Positions 45,286-53,547 of a stretch of 64,000 nucleotides of DNA are shown piece after piece. The notes beneath the pieces are model-generated. The model had not been told where the DNA came from and ran no database searches. It was given only the letters and a program-made list of their open reading frames with translations. How positions within the stretch are numbered: the first letter of the stretch is position 1; each line of letters starts with the position of its first letter. Source of the DNA: Sphingomonas sp. A2-49 (lineage in GTDB: Bacteria; Pseudomonadota; Alphaproteobacteria; Sphingomonadales; Sphingomonadaceae); the NCBI RefSeq assembly GCF_025548555.1, contig NZ_JAJLPA010000003.1, forward strand, positions 62,001-126,000, given 5' to 3'. The position numbers were made by a program, and so were the translations under genes.

Positions 45286-46491
45286 CTATTCGTGGCGGAG
45301 CGCGTCGATCGGGTTGAGCGCCGCCGCGCGCCGCGCCGGGAAATAGCCGAACACGACCCCGATCACCGCCGATATGGCAAAGGCGATCAGGTTGATCTGC
45401 GGATCGAACGTCCACGGCACCTGCATCAGCGGCACCAGCGCGAGGATCACGCCCTGCGCGATGACGAGGCCGATCACCCCGCCGAGGCACGACAACGCCA
45501 CCGCCTCGACGAGGAATTGCAGCAGCACCTCGCGCGCCACCGCGCCGATCGCCAGGCGGATACCGATCTCGCGCGTGCGTTCGGTCACCGACACCAGCAT
45601 GATGTTCATGATGCCGATACCGCCCACCACGAGGCTGATCGCCGCCACCGCCGCGACGATGCGGGTCAGCAGCGTGGTCGTGCCGGTGAGCGTGTCGGAA
45701 ATCTGCTTGGTGTCGAAGATGTTGAAATCGTCGTCGCGGCCGGCCTGCAAATGGCGGCGTTCGCGCAGCAGGTCGGTGATCGCCGACTGCACGTTGCTCG
45801 TCTGATAGGCGGTGTCGACGCCGACCAGCATCAGCCGCACGTCGCGATTGCCGGTGAAGCGGCGCTGCACCGTCTTGATCGGCATCACGACGACATCGTC
45901 CTGATCGCCGAACCCGCCCTGCCCGCGGGTGCTGAGCGCACCGATCACGTCGCAGCTGACGTTGCCCAGCCGGATGCGCGCACCGATCGGATCGGCGCCG
46001 CGGAACAGGTTCTGGCGAACCGTGTTGCCGATCAGGCAAACCGCCTTGCCCGCCTCCTGCTCCGCGGCCGTCCAGTAGCGGCCGTTGACCAGCGGCCACG
46101 GCTGGACGACGAGAAACGCGCTGGTGGTGCCGTTGATCGAGGTCGACCAGTTGGCGCCTTCGTAGATCGCGGTCGCCGACGCGCTCGCCTGCGGCGCGAC
46201 CGCGGTGACGCCGGCGATCTGGTTGGCGATCGCCTCGACGTCGTCCATCGTGAAATTGGGCGGCTGCGGCCCGCCGCCGCCACGGCCGAAGCCCTGACCG
46301 GGCCGGACTTGCAGGATGTTGCTGCCGAGCGCCGAGATCTGCTGCTGGACCGCGGTCGTGGTCGCCTTGCCAAGCGTCACCATCGTCACGACCGCGCCGA
46401 CGCCGATGACGATGCCGAGGATCGTCAGGAACGAGCGCAGCAGGTGCCGGCGGATCGAGCGCAGCGCGAGGATGAGCGTGGTGCCGAGCAT
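45286..46491 (-). CDS. MacB-type ABC transporter permease
   Basis: The 401-residue protein has one N-terminal transmembrane helix (LTILGIVIGVGAVVTMV), a large periplasmic MacB_PCD domain, and three C-terminal helices of the FtsX type with NIMLVSVTERTREIGIRLAIG. Its ATG is directly after the stop of the ATPase gene (TAGATG). Together they form a split MacB, where E. coli MacB fuses both. It is the last gene of the efflux operon. Confidence 0.95.
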   Translation of the reverse strand: MLGTTLILALRSIRRHLLRSFLTILGIVIGVGAVVTMVTLGKATTTAVQQQISALGSNILQVRPGQGFGRGGGGPQPPNFTMDDVEAIANQIAGVTAVAPQASASATAIYEGANWSTSINGTTSAFLVVQPWPLVNGRYWTAAEQEAGKAVCLIGNTVRQNLFRGADPIGARIRLGNVSCDVIGALSTRGQGGFGDQDDVVVMPIKTVQRRFTGNRDVRLMLVGVDTAYQTSNVQSAITDLLRERRHLQAGRDDDFNIFDTKQISDTLTGTTTLLTRIVAAVAAISLVVGGIGIMNIMLVSVTERTREIGIRLAIGAVAREVLLQFLVEAVALSCLGGVIGLVIAQGVILALVPLMQVPWTFDPQINLIAFAISAVIGVVFGYFPARRAAALNPIDALRHE

Positions 46492-47208
46492 CTAGGCCTC
46501 CACCGCCTCGCCCTGTCGATGCTGCGCCTCGATCCGCTCGACCAGCCCGTCCTTGAAGTGGATCACGGTGCGCGCGAAGGCGGCCATGTCGGGTTCGTGG
46601 GTGACCATCAGCACGGTGATGTTGCTCGTCTGGTTGAGGTCGGTCAGCAATTCCATGATTTCGACCGAGCGTTCCGAATCGAGGTTGCCGGTCGGTTCGT
46701 CGGCGAGCAGCACGTCGGGCTGCGTCACGATCGCGCGCGCGATCGCCACGCGCTGCTGCTGGCCACCCGACAGTTCGGCGGGCGTATGGTCCCACCAGCG
46801 GTCGAGCCCGACCTTGGCGAGCGCCGCCATGCCCAGCTCGCGCCGGGCCTTCTTGTCCTCGCCGCGATAGAGCAGCGGCAGCTCGACGTTCTCGAGCGCG
46901 CTGGTCCGCGACAACAGGTTGAACCCCTGGAACACGAAGCCGAGGTAGCGGCGGCGCAGCAACGCGCGCTGGTCGCGGTCGAGCGTCTCGACATGGTGCC
47001 CGCGGAACAGGAACGTCCCCGCCGACGGCACGTCGAGACAGCCGAGGATGTTCATCGTCGTCGACTTGCCCGATCCCGACGGCCCCATGACCGCGACGAA
47101 ATCGCCCGCCTGAATGTCGAGATCGACGCCCTTCAGCGCCTGGAACTGCGTCGCGCCGGTCCCGTAGACCTTGGTCACGCCGCGCATCGTGATGATCGGG
47201 TCAGCCAT
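46492..47208 (-). CDS. MacB/LolD-type ABC transporter ATPase
   Basis: The 238-residue protein has Walker A GPSGSGKST, Q-loop FVFQGFNLL, signature LSGGQQQRVAIARA and Walker B LLADEPTGNLD. It powers the adjacent FtsX-like permease by mechanotransmission, typical of the MacB family. The adaptor gene is 113 bases upstream. Confidence 0.96.
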   Translation of the reverse strand: MADPIITMRGVTKVYGTGATQFQALKGVDLDIQAGDFVAVMGPSGSGKSTTMNILGCLDVPSAGTFLFRGHHVETLDRDQRALLRRRYLGFVFQGFNLLSRTSALENVELPLLYRGEDKKARRELGMAALAKVGLDRWWDHTPAELSGGQQQRVAIARAIVTQPDVLLADEPTGNLDSERSVEIMELLTDLNQTSNITVLMVTHEPDMAAFARTVIHFKDGLVERIEAQHRQGEAVEA

Positions 47209-47321
47209 GTCCCGCTCCCTGCGTCGCTTTGGCGGAGGCAGGCGTCCCGCGGCGGCGGTCCACCGAGACGTCGGCGTCCATGGCTCCCCGCCTGTGCGCG
47301 GAGGACGATGCCGGGCGTGGG

Positions 47322-48710
47322 TTACTGGCCACCGGCCCCGCCCCCGCCGCCGCGCCGGGCGCCGCCGGCACCGCTGCGGCGTGTGCCGCCCGTGCCGTCG
47401 CCGCCGGCCGCGGCGAGTTGTCCGGTAATCACCTGCTGACCCGGCTTCAGGTCGCCGGCGAGCACCTCGGTCATCGTGCCGTTGCTGTCGCCGGTCGTCA
47501 CCGACACCGCCTGCGGCTTGCCCTCCGCGTCCTTGACATAGACCGTCTGGCTGGCGCCACGGCCGAGCTTGGCGGTGCGTTCCGGCCGGTCGCGGCGCGG
47601 ACGGAAGGTCAGCGAGCCGGCGATGCCGCCGCCCGAACCGCCCGCCCCCGCCGCGGCAGGCTTGAAGCGCAGCGCGGCGTTGGGGACGAGCAGCACGTTC
47701 TGCCGGTCCGACGTCACGATGTCGGCGGTCGCGGTCATCCCCGGCCGCAATTGCAGCGACGGGTTGGCGACGGTCAGGTCGGCGGCATAGCTCACCACCT
47801 GTCCTGTCGTCGCGGTCGTGCTGGTCGTCGTCGAACTCGCCGAACTGACCGTCAGGTTCGATCCCAGGTCGACCCGCGTGATCGTCGCCGGAAAGGTGCG
47901 GCCCGGAAAGGCATCGACGGTGAAGTTCGCCTTCTGCCCCAGCTTGACCTCACCCACGTCGGCCTCGTCCACCGCGACCTCCAGCTTCATCTTGCTGAGG
48001 TCCTCGGCGATCACGAACAGCGTGGGCGTGTTGAACGACGCCGCCACCGTCTGGCCCGGATCGATCTGGCGCGCGAGCACGACGCCGTTGACCGGCGACC
48101 GGATGATGGCGCGCGCGCGCTGCGTCTGGCTCTGGGCCAGCGCCGCCTGCGCGGCGGAGACGTTCGCCTGCGCGACCTTCAGCGCGGCGACGCTGCGCTG
48201 ATAGTCGGCGCGACCGGCCTGCAATTCGGTCCCCGACGGCACGCGGCCGTTGGACAGCTTGTACACCTCTTCCAGGCGGGCGAGCTGCGCGCGGCTTTCC
48301 GCGACGGTCGCCTGCGCCTGGTTGACCTGCGCCTGATTGGCGGCGATCTGCGCCTGCTGCTGGCGCATCTGGTCCTCGATCTGCTGCGGATCGATCAGCG
48401 CCAGCGGCTGCCCCGCGGCGACGCGGTCGTTGACGTCGACGACGACCTTCGTGACCAGGCCGGACAGCTGCGAACCCACCGTCACCTGGTTGGTCGGCGC
48501 AAGCTTGCCCGTCGCGGAAACGGTGACGGTCAGGTTGCCGCGCTCGACCGCCTGCGTCGCATAGCCCGCATCCGCCTTCGGCCCGAAACAGCTCTTGAGC
48601 AGCAGCGCGAGCAGGACGACGCCGATCGCGACGAACACCCATTTCAGATAGCGGCGCCACGCCGGCGCAGGCTTCACGCCCAGGAAGTCGTCGATCGGTT
48701 CGTCGGCCAT
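47322..48710 (-). CDS. MacA-like periplasmic adaptor subunit
   Basis: The 462-residue protein has an N-terminal anchor helix (YLKWVFVAIGVVLLALLL), a lipoyl-type domain, a long coiled-coil hairpin (Gln/Ala-rich, 110-185) and beta-barrel domains (FTVDAFPGRTFPATITRVDL). An unusual Gly/Arg-rich tail ends the protein ([11 protein letters not shown]). It links the MacB-like pump to the outer-membrane channel encoded just before it; its ATG overlaps that gene's stop (TGATG). Confidence 0.93.
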   Translation of the reverse strand: MADEPIDDFLGVKPAPAWRRYLKWVFVAIGVVLLALLLKSCFGPKADAGYATQAVERGNLTVTVSATGKLAPTNQVTVGSQLSGLVTKVVVDVNDRVAAGQPLALIDPQQIEDQMRQQQAQIAANQAQVNQAQATVAESRAQLARLEEVYKLSNGRVPSGTELQAGRADYQRSVAALKVAQANVSAAQAALAQSQTQRARAIIRSPVNGVVLARQIDPGQTVAASFNTPTLFVIAEDLSKMKLEVAVDEADVGEVKLGQKANFTVDAFPGRTFPATITRVDLGSNLTVSSASSTTTSTTATTGQVVSYAADLTVANPSLQLRPGMTATADIVTSDRQNVLLVPNAALRFKPAAAGAGGSGGGIAGSLTFRPRRDRPERTAKLGRGASQTVYVKDAEGKPQAVSVTTGDSNGTMTEVLAGDLKPGQQVITGQLAAAGGDGTGGTRRSGAGGARRGGGGGAGGQ

Positions 48711-50188
48711 CAGCGGGTCTCTGCCACGGGAGTTGGGGTCGCGCCGCGATCGGGCGCCTGCGGAACGACGCTCGCGTCCCAGCCGCCGCCCAACGCATTG
48801 TAGAGCGCGACGAGCGCGGTCGACTGGTCCGATCGCGCCTGAACGAGGCCATTCTGTGCGGACAGCAAGGCGGCTTCCTGCTGGTTCAGCGTCGTGAAGT
48901 CGGTGAGGCCGCTGCGATACTGGCTGCGCGACAGGATCGCCGAGGCGCTGGCCGCGTCATAGGCGATGCGGAACTGCGTCTCGCGCTGGCGGGCGGTGTC
49001 GAGCGCGACGATCGCATTCTCCACGTCCTCCAGCGCGGTCAGCACGATCCCGCGATAATTGGCGAGCGCGGCGTCGGCCGCCGCCTCGCTGGCGCGGACC
49101 TGGCTGCGCAGCCGGCCGCCGTTGAAGATCGCCTGCGTCAGCCCGGCGAACAGGCCGCCGGTGATCGCGTCGCCCAGACTGCCGATGCTGGTCGCGTTGG
49201 TGTTGATATTGCCGGTGATCGCCAGCGCGGGGTACAGCCGCGCCTCGGCGACGCCGATCTGCGCGGTCGCGGCGGCAAGCGCGCGCTCGGCGGATCGCAC
49301 GTCCGGGCGGCGGCGCAGCGTGTCGGCGGGAATGCCGACGCCGACCGTGGCCGGGCCGCGCGGGATCGGGCGCGCCGCCGCCAGTGCGGAGCGCAACGCG
49401 CCCGGCGCCTGCCCGGTCAGCACCCCCAGCCGCGCCACCGCGGCGGCATATTGCTGCTCGATCTGCGGGACCGTCGCGGCGGTCTGCGCGCGCTGGCTGC
49501 GCGCCTGTTCGACGTCGACCGAGGAAACGAGGCCCGCCTGCACGCGAAAGCCGGCGATCTCCAGATTGTCGTCCTGGATGCGAAGGCTGGCGCGCGCATT
49601 GCCGAGCTGCGCCTGATAGGCGCGCGCCAGCACGTAGTTGCGCGCGACCTCGCTCTCCACCGTCAGCAGCACGGTGGCATAGTCGAAGCCGCTCGACTCA
49701 TATTGCGCGCGGCTCGATTCGACGGTGCGGCGAATCTCGCCGAACAGGCCGACCTGATAGCTGGCGGACAGGCCGCCCGAAAAGCTGTTGGTGCCGCCGC
49801 CGCCGGTATCGACCACCGTCCCGTCGGGCAGGGTGAACGACCGCCCGCCGCCGCGCAGGTTCTCGTTGCGCTGGTAGCCCGCCGACCCCGACAGCGTCGG
49901 CAGCAGCGACGCGCGGCTCTGCGTCAGCGCCTCGCGCGCCTGACGCAGCCGGGCGACGGCCTGTGCGACGTCGGTGTTGGCGACGCGCGCCTGCTCGACC
50001 AGCTGCCCCAGCGTCGGATCGTCGAAGTTCGACCACCAGCGCGTCAGATCCTCAGGCGACTGCCGCGCCGGAACCGAATAGCCCGCCGGCACACCCAGCT
50101 CGGCCGCGCTCTTCGGGCGATAGTCCGGGCCGACGGTGCAACCGGCGAACGCCGCGGTGGCCAGAAGGAGTGCGGGAACGCGTGCCAT
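48710..50188 (-). CDS. NodT-family outer-membrane efflux lipoprotein
   Basis: The 492-residue protein starts at the ATG at 50188 (MARVPALLLATAAFAGCTVG); the lipobox AGC marks a lipoprotein. Two OEP repeats of the TolC fold follow, including WWSNFDDPTLGQLVEQA and PDVRSAERALAAATAQIGVAEARLYP (in two parts). It is the outer-membrane channel for the adaptor and ABC pump encoded downstream, and is first in the operon. Confidence 0.94.
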   Translation of the reverse strand: MARVPALLLATAAFAGCTVGPDYRPKSAAELGVPAGYSVPARQSPEDLTRWWSNFDDPTLGQLVEQARVANTDVAQAVARLRQAREALTQSRASLLPTLSGSAGYQRNENLRGGGRSFTLPDGTVVDTGGGGTNSFSGGLSASYQVGLFGEIRRTVESSRAQYESSGFDYATVLLTVESEVARNYVLARAYQAQLGNARASLRIQDDNLEIAGFRVQAGLVSSVDVEQARSQRAQTAATVPQIEQQYAAAVARLGVLTGQAPGALRSALAAARPIPRGPATVGVGIPADTLRRRPDVRSAERALAAATAQIGVAEARLYPALAITGNINTNATSIGSLGDAITGGLFAGLTQAIFNGGRLRSQVRASEAAADAALANYRGIVLTALEDVENAIVALDTARQRETQFRIAYDAASASAILSRSQYRSGLTDFTTLNQQEAALLSAQNGLVQARSDQSTALVALYNALGGGWDASVVPQAPDRGATPTPVAETR

Positions 50189-50244
50189 GGCGTGCTGTGT
50201 GGTCAACACACCGTTGCACGTCCAGCGTTTTTGTGTCGCAATCT

Positions 50245-50271
50245 GTGTCGCCGCGGTGGCGGCGGCGACAC
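50245..50271 (-). terminator. Hairpin between enoyl-CoA hydratase and efflux operon
   Basis: GTGTCGCCGC (50245-50254) and GCGGCGACAC (50262-50271) form a perfect 10-bp stem 9 bases after the hydratase stop on the minus strand. It may end that transcript before the efflux operon. No T-run follows. Confidence 0.5.
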
Positions 50272-50279
50272 GGGCCGTG

Positions 50280-51062
50280 TCACGCGCCGGTGAAACGCGG
50301 CTTGCGCTTCTGGAGGAAGGCGAGCCCGCCCTCCATCGAATCCGCCGAGCCGCGGGCGCTGCGCTGCGCCTCCGCCTCGGCCAGCAGCGTGGTGGCATAG
50401 TCGGTTTCCAGCGCACGGCCGAGTGCGCGGCGCATCAGCCCCAGCGCAACCGTCGGCCCGGCGGCGAGCCGCGTCGCCAGCGCCAGCGCCTCGGCATCGA
50501 GTGCCTCGTCGGCGACGACCCGGTGGATCATGCCCCAGTCGAGCGCGCGCGCGGCGGGCACACGCTCGCCGAGCATCATCATCTCCGCGGCCCGCGCGCG
50601 TCCGATCAGCCGCGGCAGCATCCACGACGCGCCGCCGTCGGGGACCAGCCCGATGTTGACGAACGCCTGCAGGAAATAGGCGGTCTCGCTCGCGACGCAG
50701 AAATCGGCGGCGAGCGCGAGCGAACAGCCGATGCCCGCGGCCGGTCCGCGCACCGCGCTGACGACCGGCACCCCGAGGTCGGCGATCGCCGCGATCGTCG
50801 GATTGTAATGGGCGGTCAGCGCGGCGTAGGTCGCCTCCCCCGGCGCATCGCTGCCGAGCGCACCACCGGCGACGTCGGCGCCGGAGCAAAAGGCCCGCCC
50901 GGCGCCCGCGATCAGCACCGCCCGCGCGCCGCCGAGATCGGCGAGCGCGGCGCGCAAGTCGTCGAACATCTCCGGCGGCGCGGCGTTGAGCCGATCGGGC
51001 CGGTCGAGCGTCAGGATCAGGACGTCGCCCTGCGTCTCGACGCGGATATGCTGATAGGTCAT
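50280..51062 (-). CDS. Enoyl-CoA hydratase/isomerase (PaaG-like)
   Basis: The 260-residue crotonase-fold protein has GRAFCSGADVAG for the oxyanion hole and AVRGPAAGIGCSLALAADF for the second part. The catalytic-site region NIGLVPDGGASWMLPRL has Asp where hydratases have Glu, a pattern of PaaG-type isomerases. It hydrates or isomerises enoyl-CoA in fatty-acid or phenylacetate breakdown. No paa gene is next to it. Confidence 0.9.
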   Translation of the reverse strand: MTYQHIRVETQGDVLILTLDRPDRLNAAPPEMFDDLRAALADLGGARAVLIAGAGRAFCSGADVAGGALGSDAPGEATYAALTAHYNPTIAAIADLGVPVVSAVRGPAAGIGCSLALAADFCVASETAYFLQAFVNIGLVPDGGASWMLPRLIGRARAAEMMMLGERVPAARALDWGMIHRVVADEALDAEALALATRLAAGPTVALGLMRRALGRALETDYATTLLAEAEAQRSARGSADSMEGGLAFLQKRKPRFTGA

Positions 51063-51116
51063 GGCGCGTCCCCTCCCGTGCGGCGCAGCACGCCGGCGAA
51101 GGTTGACGGCGATGGC

Positions 51117-51193
<77 letters not shown>

Positions 51194-51238
51194 CTGGGGA
51201 AGGCGCCTAGCAAAGGCGGTGGCGGGGCGCCAGAGGCT

Positions 51239-51898
51239 TTATCGCGCGGGGGTGCGGCTTTCGGGCGGCGGGGTCTTGGCTTTGAACGCGCACAGGTCCG
51301 CGACGATGCACCGCCAGCATTCGGGCCGCCGCGCCTTGCAGACGTAGCGGCCATGCAGGATCAGCCAGTGGTGCGCATGCAGCCGAAAAGGCTGCGGCGT
51401 CGCCCTGTCCAGCTTCAGCTCGACCGCCAGCGGCGTCTTGCCGCGGGCGAGGCCGGTGCGGTTGCCGACGCGGAAGATATGCGTGTCGACCGCGAACGTC
51501 GCCGCGCCGAAGGCCACGTTCATCACGACGTTGGCGGTCTTGCGGCCGACGCCGGGCAGGCGTTCGAGCGCGTCGCGATCGTCGGGGACCTGCCCGTCAT
51601 GCTCTGCGACCAGCATCTCCGACAGGGCGATGACGTTCTTCGCCTTGGTGTTGAACAGGCCGATCGTGCGGATGTGGTGTTTCAGCGCGTCGAGGCCCAG
51701 CGCGACCATCTGTGCGGGCGTGTGCACCGCGGCGAACAGCGCCCGCGTCGCCTTGTTGACGCCGGCATCGGTCGCCTGCGCCGACAGGACGACGGCGACG
51801 AGCAGCTGATAGGCGTTGCCCGATTCGAGTTCGGTTTCCGGATGCGGGTTGGCCTCCGCCAGCCGGGAATAGAAGGTGAAGACGTCCGCCTTCTTCAC
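51239..51898 (-). CDS. nth: Endonuclease III Nth
   Basis: The 219-residue protein starts at the GTG at 51898, overlapping the dapB stop (GTGA). Its helix-hairpin-helix [12 protein letters not shown] carries the catalytic Lys, and VDTHIFRV the catalytic Asp. The 4Fe-4S cysteines are spaced C-x6-C-x2-C-x5-C ([17 protein letters not shown]). It excises oxidised pyrimidines and nicks the abasic site. Confidence 0.97.
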   Translation of the reverse strand: MKKADVFTFYSRLAEANPHPETELESGNAYQLLVAVVLSAQATDAGVNKATRALFAAVHTPAQMVALGLDALKHHIRTIGLFNTKAKNVIALSEMLVAEHDGQVPDDRDALERLPGVGRKTANVVMNVAFGAATFAVDTHIFRVGNRTGLARGKTPLAVELKLDRATPQPFRLHAHHWLILHGRYVCKARRPECWRCIVADLCAFKAKTPPPESRTPAR

Positions 51899-52623
51899 AA
51901 CCCGAGCACGTCCCCCATGCGATAGCGGCCCGCCGGCCGGCCCGCGATCCACAGCGCTGCACGCACCGCGCCGCGCGCGAAGATGCTGCGGTCCTGCGCG
52001 AGATGCGCCAGCTCGATCCGCTCGCCCTCCGCGGCGAAGATCACGTTGTGGTCGCCGATCACCGATCCGCCGCGCAGCGAGGCGAGCCCGATCGTCCCCT
52101 CGGTCCGCGCGCCGGTCAGGCCGGCACGGCCGTCCACGCGCAGCTCGGACAGCGTCGTCCCCCGCCCCGCCGCCGCCGCCTCGCCGAGCAGGATCGCGGT
52201 GCCGGACGGCGCGTCGACCTTGTGACGGTGGTGGCTCTCGACGATCTCGATATCCCAGTCGGTGCCGAGCCTGGCGGCCGCCTCGCGCACCAGCTGCGCG
52301 AGCAGCGTCACGCCGAGCGAGGTGTTGCCGGTCTGGAGCACCGCGATGTCCGTCGCCGCGGCATCGATCAGGCCGTGCTGCGCCTGGCTGAGGCCGGTGG
52401 TGCCGATGACGATCGGCGTCCGCGCGGCGCGCGCGATGGCAAGGTGCGCCGCAAGCGCGGACGGCGCAGAGAAATCGACCAGCACGTCGGCGACCTCGGC
52501 GAGCGCCGCCGGATCGCCGCCCGCATCGACCCCGCCGGCGAGCGTCGCGCCCTCCGCGACGATCTGTTCGGCGATCGCGCGTCCCATCCGCCCGCTGCTG
52601 CCGTAGATACCGATCGCGGTCAT
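51895..52623 (-). CDS. dapB: 4-hydroxy-tetrahydrodipicolinate reductase DapB
   Basis: DapB reduces the cyclic intermediate of the lysine/diaminopimelate pathway. The 242-residue protein has nucleotide motif [32 protein letters not shown], the active-site [15 protein letters not shown] and GDHNVIFA. It is translationally coupled to nth. Confidence 0.97.
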   Translation of the reverse strand: MTAIGIYGSSGRMGRAIAEQIVAEGATLAGGVDAGGDPAALAEVADVLVDFSAPSALAAHLAIARAARTPIVIGTTGLSQAQHGLIDAAATDIAVLQTGNTSLGVTLLAQLVREAAARLGTDWDIEIVESHHRHKVDAPSGTAILLGEAAAAGRGTTLSELRVDGRAGLTGARTEGTIGLASLRGGSVIGDHNVIFAAEGERIELAHLAQDRSIFARGAVRAALWIAGRPAGRYRMGDVLGL

Positions 52624-52867
52624 GATCGCCCCGCCGGATCACGGGGGGTGCGGTGGTTTCGCGAGGCTGGGGATCGGACGCCGGTCATGCGCCTTCCTTG
52701 GCACAGGCCCGCCGGATAGGACAGAAGCAGGCGACAGGGCGTTGATATATGGGCTTATCTCCCGGACGAGCGGCACGCCGCACGATCCGGCGTGGCGATC
52801 GATCCGCGATTCCCCTACATCGCGGCCGTGCCCCGCGCGGGCGTCACTTGACGGACGAGGACAAACG

Positions 52868-53074
52868 ATGAAGCTCAGTGCCCGCAACCAGATGTCCGGC
52901 ACGGTCGTGGCGATCACGCCCGGCGCGGTCAACGGGACGGTCAAGGTCGACATCGGCGGCGGCACCATCGTCACCGCGAGCATCACCGAGGAAGCGATCG
53001 CCGATCTGGCGCTGGCCGACGGCGATCGCGTGACGGTGATCGTCAAGGCCAGCGACGTGATGATCGGCAAGTGA
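52868..53074 (+). CDS. Stand-alone Mop-domain molybdate-binding protein
   Basis: The 68-residue protein starts at the ATG at 52868 after GAGGA. The whole length is a Mop/TOBE domain: MKLSARNQMSGTVVAITPGA, then VNGTVKVDIGGG and VIVKASDVMIGK. Mop proteins (molbindins) bind molybdate or tungstate as oligomers. It sits 1 base before the modE-like gene. A weak GATA-N8-TATC palindrome (52744-52759) upstream might be a poor ModE site. Confidence 0.92.
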   Translation: MKLSARNQMSGTVVAITPGAVNGTVKVDIGGGTIVTASITEEAIADLALADGDRVTVIVKASDVMIGK

Positions 53075-53075
53075 G

Positions 53076-53453
53076 ATGAAGATCGGCCCGCTCTGGCTGA
53101 AGCTGCAGATCGCCTGCGGCGATGCGCTGGCGCTCGGCCCCGGCAAGGCGGACCTGCTCGACGCGATCGGCACGCATGGGTCGATCTCGGCGGCGGGGCG
53201 CGCTTTGGGAATGAGCTATCGGCGGGCGTGGGTGCTCGTCGACGAGATGAACCGCTGTTTCGACCCGCCCGTCGTCGAGACGTTGCGCGGCGGCGGGCTG
53301 GAGCGCGGCGCGCGCGTCACCGAAACCGGCGTCGCCGTGCTGGCCGCGTATCGCGAGATGGAGGCGGAGGCCGCGGCGATCGCGGACCGACCCGCCTATG
53401 CGCGGCTGCGCGCCAGCCTGCGCCCCACGCCGCTGCCGCCGACGACGAAATGA
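53076..53453 (+). CDS. modE: ModE-type DNA-binding protein without molybdate domain
   Basis: The 125-residue protein is the winged-helix half of ModE: DLLDAIGTHGSISAAGRALG, then MSYRRAWVLVDEMNR and LRGGGLERGARVTETG. It stops before the two Mop domains present in E. coli ModE. The molybdate-sensing part is therefore either lost or supplied by the adjacent Mop protein. Other single-domain ModE proteins exist. It probably controls the downstream TonB receptor through the palindrome at 53465-53484. Confidence 0.9.
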   Translation: MKIGPLWLKLQIACGDALALGPGKADLLDAIGTHGSISAAGRALGMSYRRAWVLVDEMNRCFDPPVVETLRGGGLERGARVTETGVAVLAAYREMEAEAAAIADRPAYARLRASLRPTPLPPTTK

Positions 53454-53464
53454 GATGATCCACT

Positions 53465-53484
53465 TTATATACGGATGAATATAA
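53465..53484 (+). promoter_or_regulatory. Candidate ModE operator
   Basis: TTATATA-CGGATG-AATATAA is an AT-rich palindrome with one mismatch and a 6-base centre, in a GC-rich genome. E. coli-type ModE sites have TATATA-like half-sites around a 6-base spacer (from memory). It lies 12 bases after modE and 63 bases before the TonB receptor start. A second TATA word (CGATATACGG, 53488-53497) lies just downstream. Confidence 0.55.
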
Positions 53485-53547
53485 CCTCGATATACGGCCG
53501 GACATAACGAGCGTGGACTGCCCGCGCCGCCCCGGGGGGTCCTGCCG

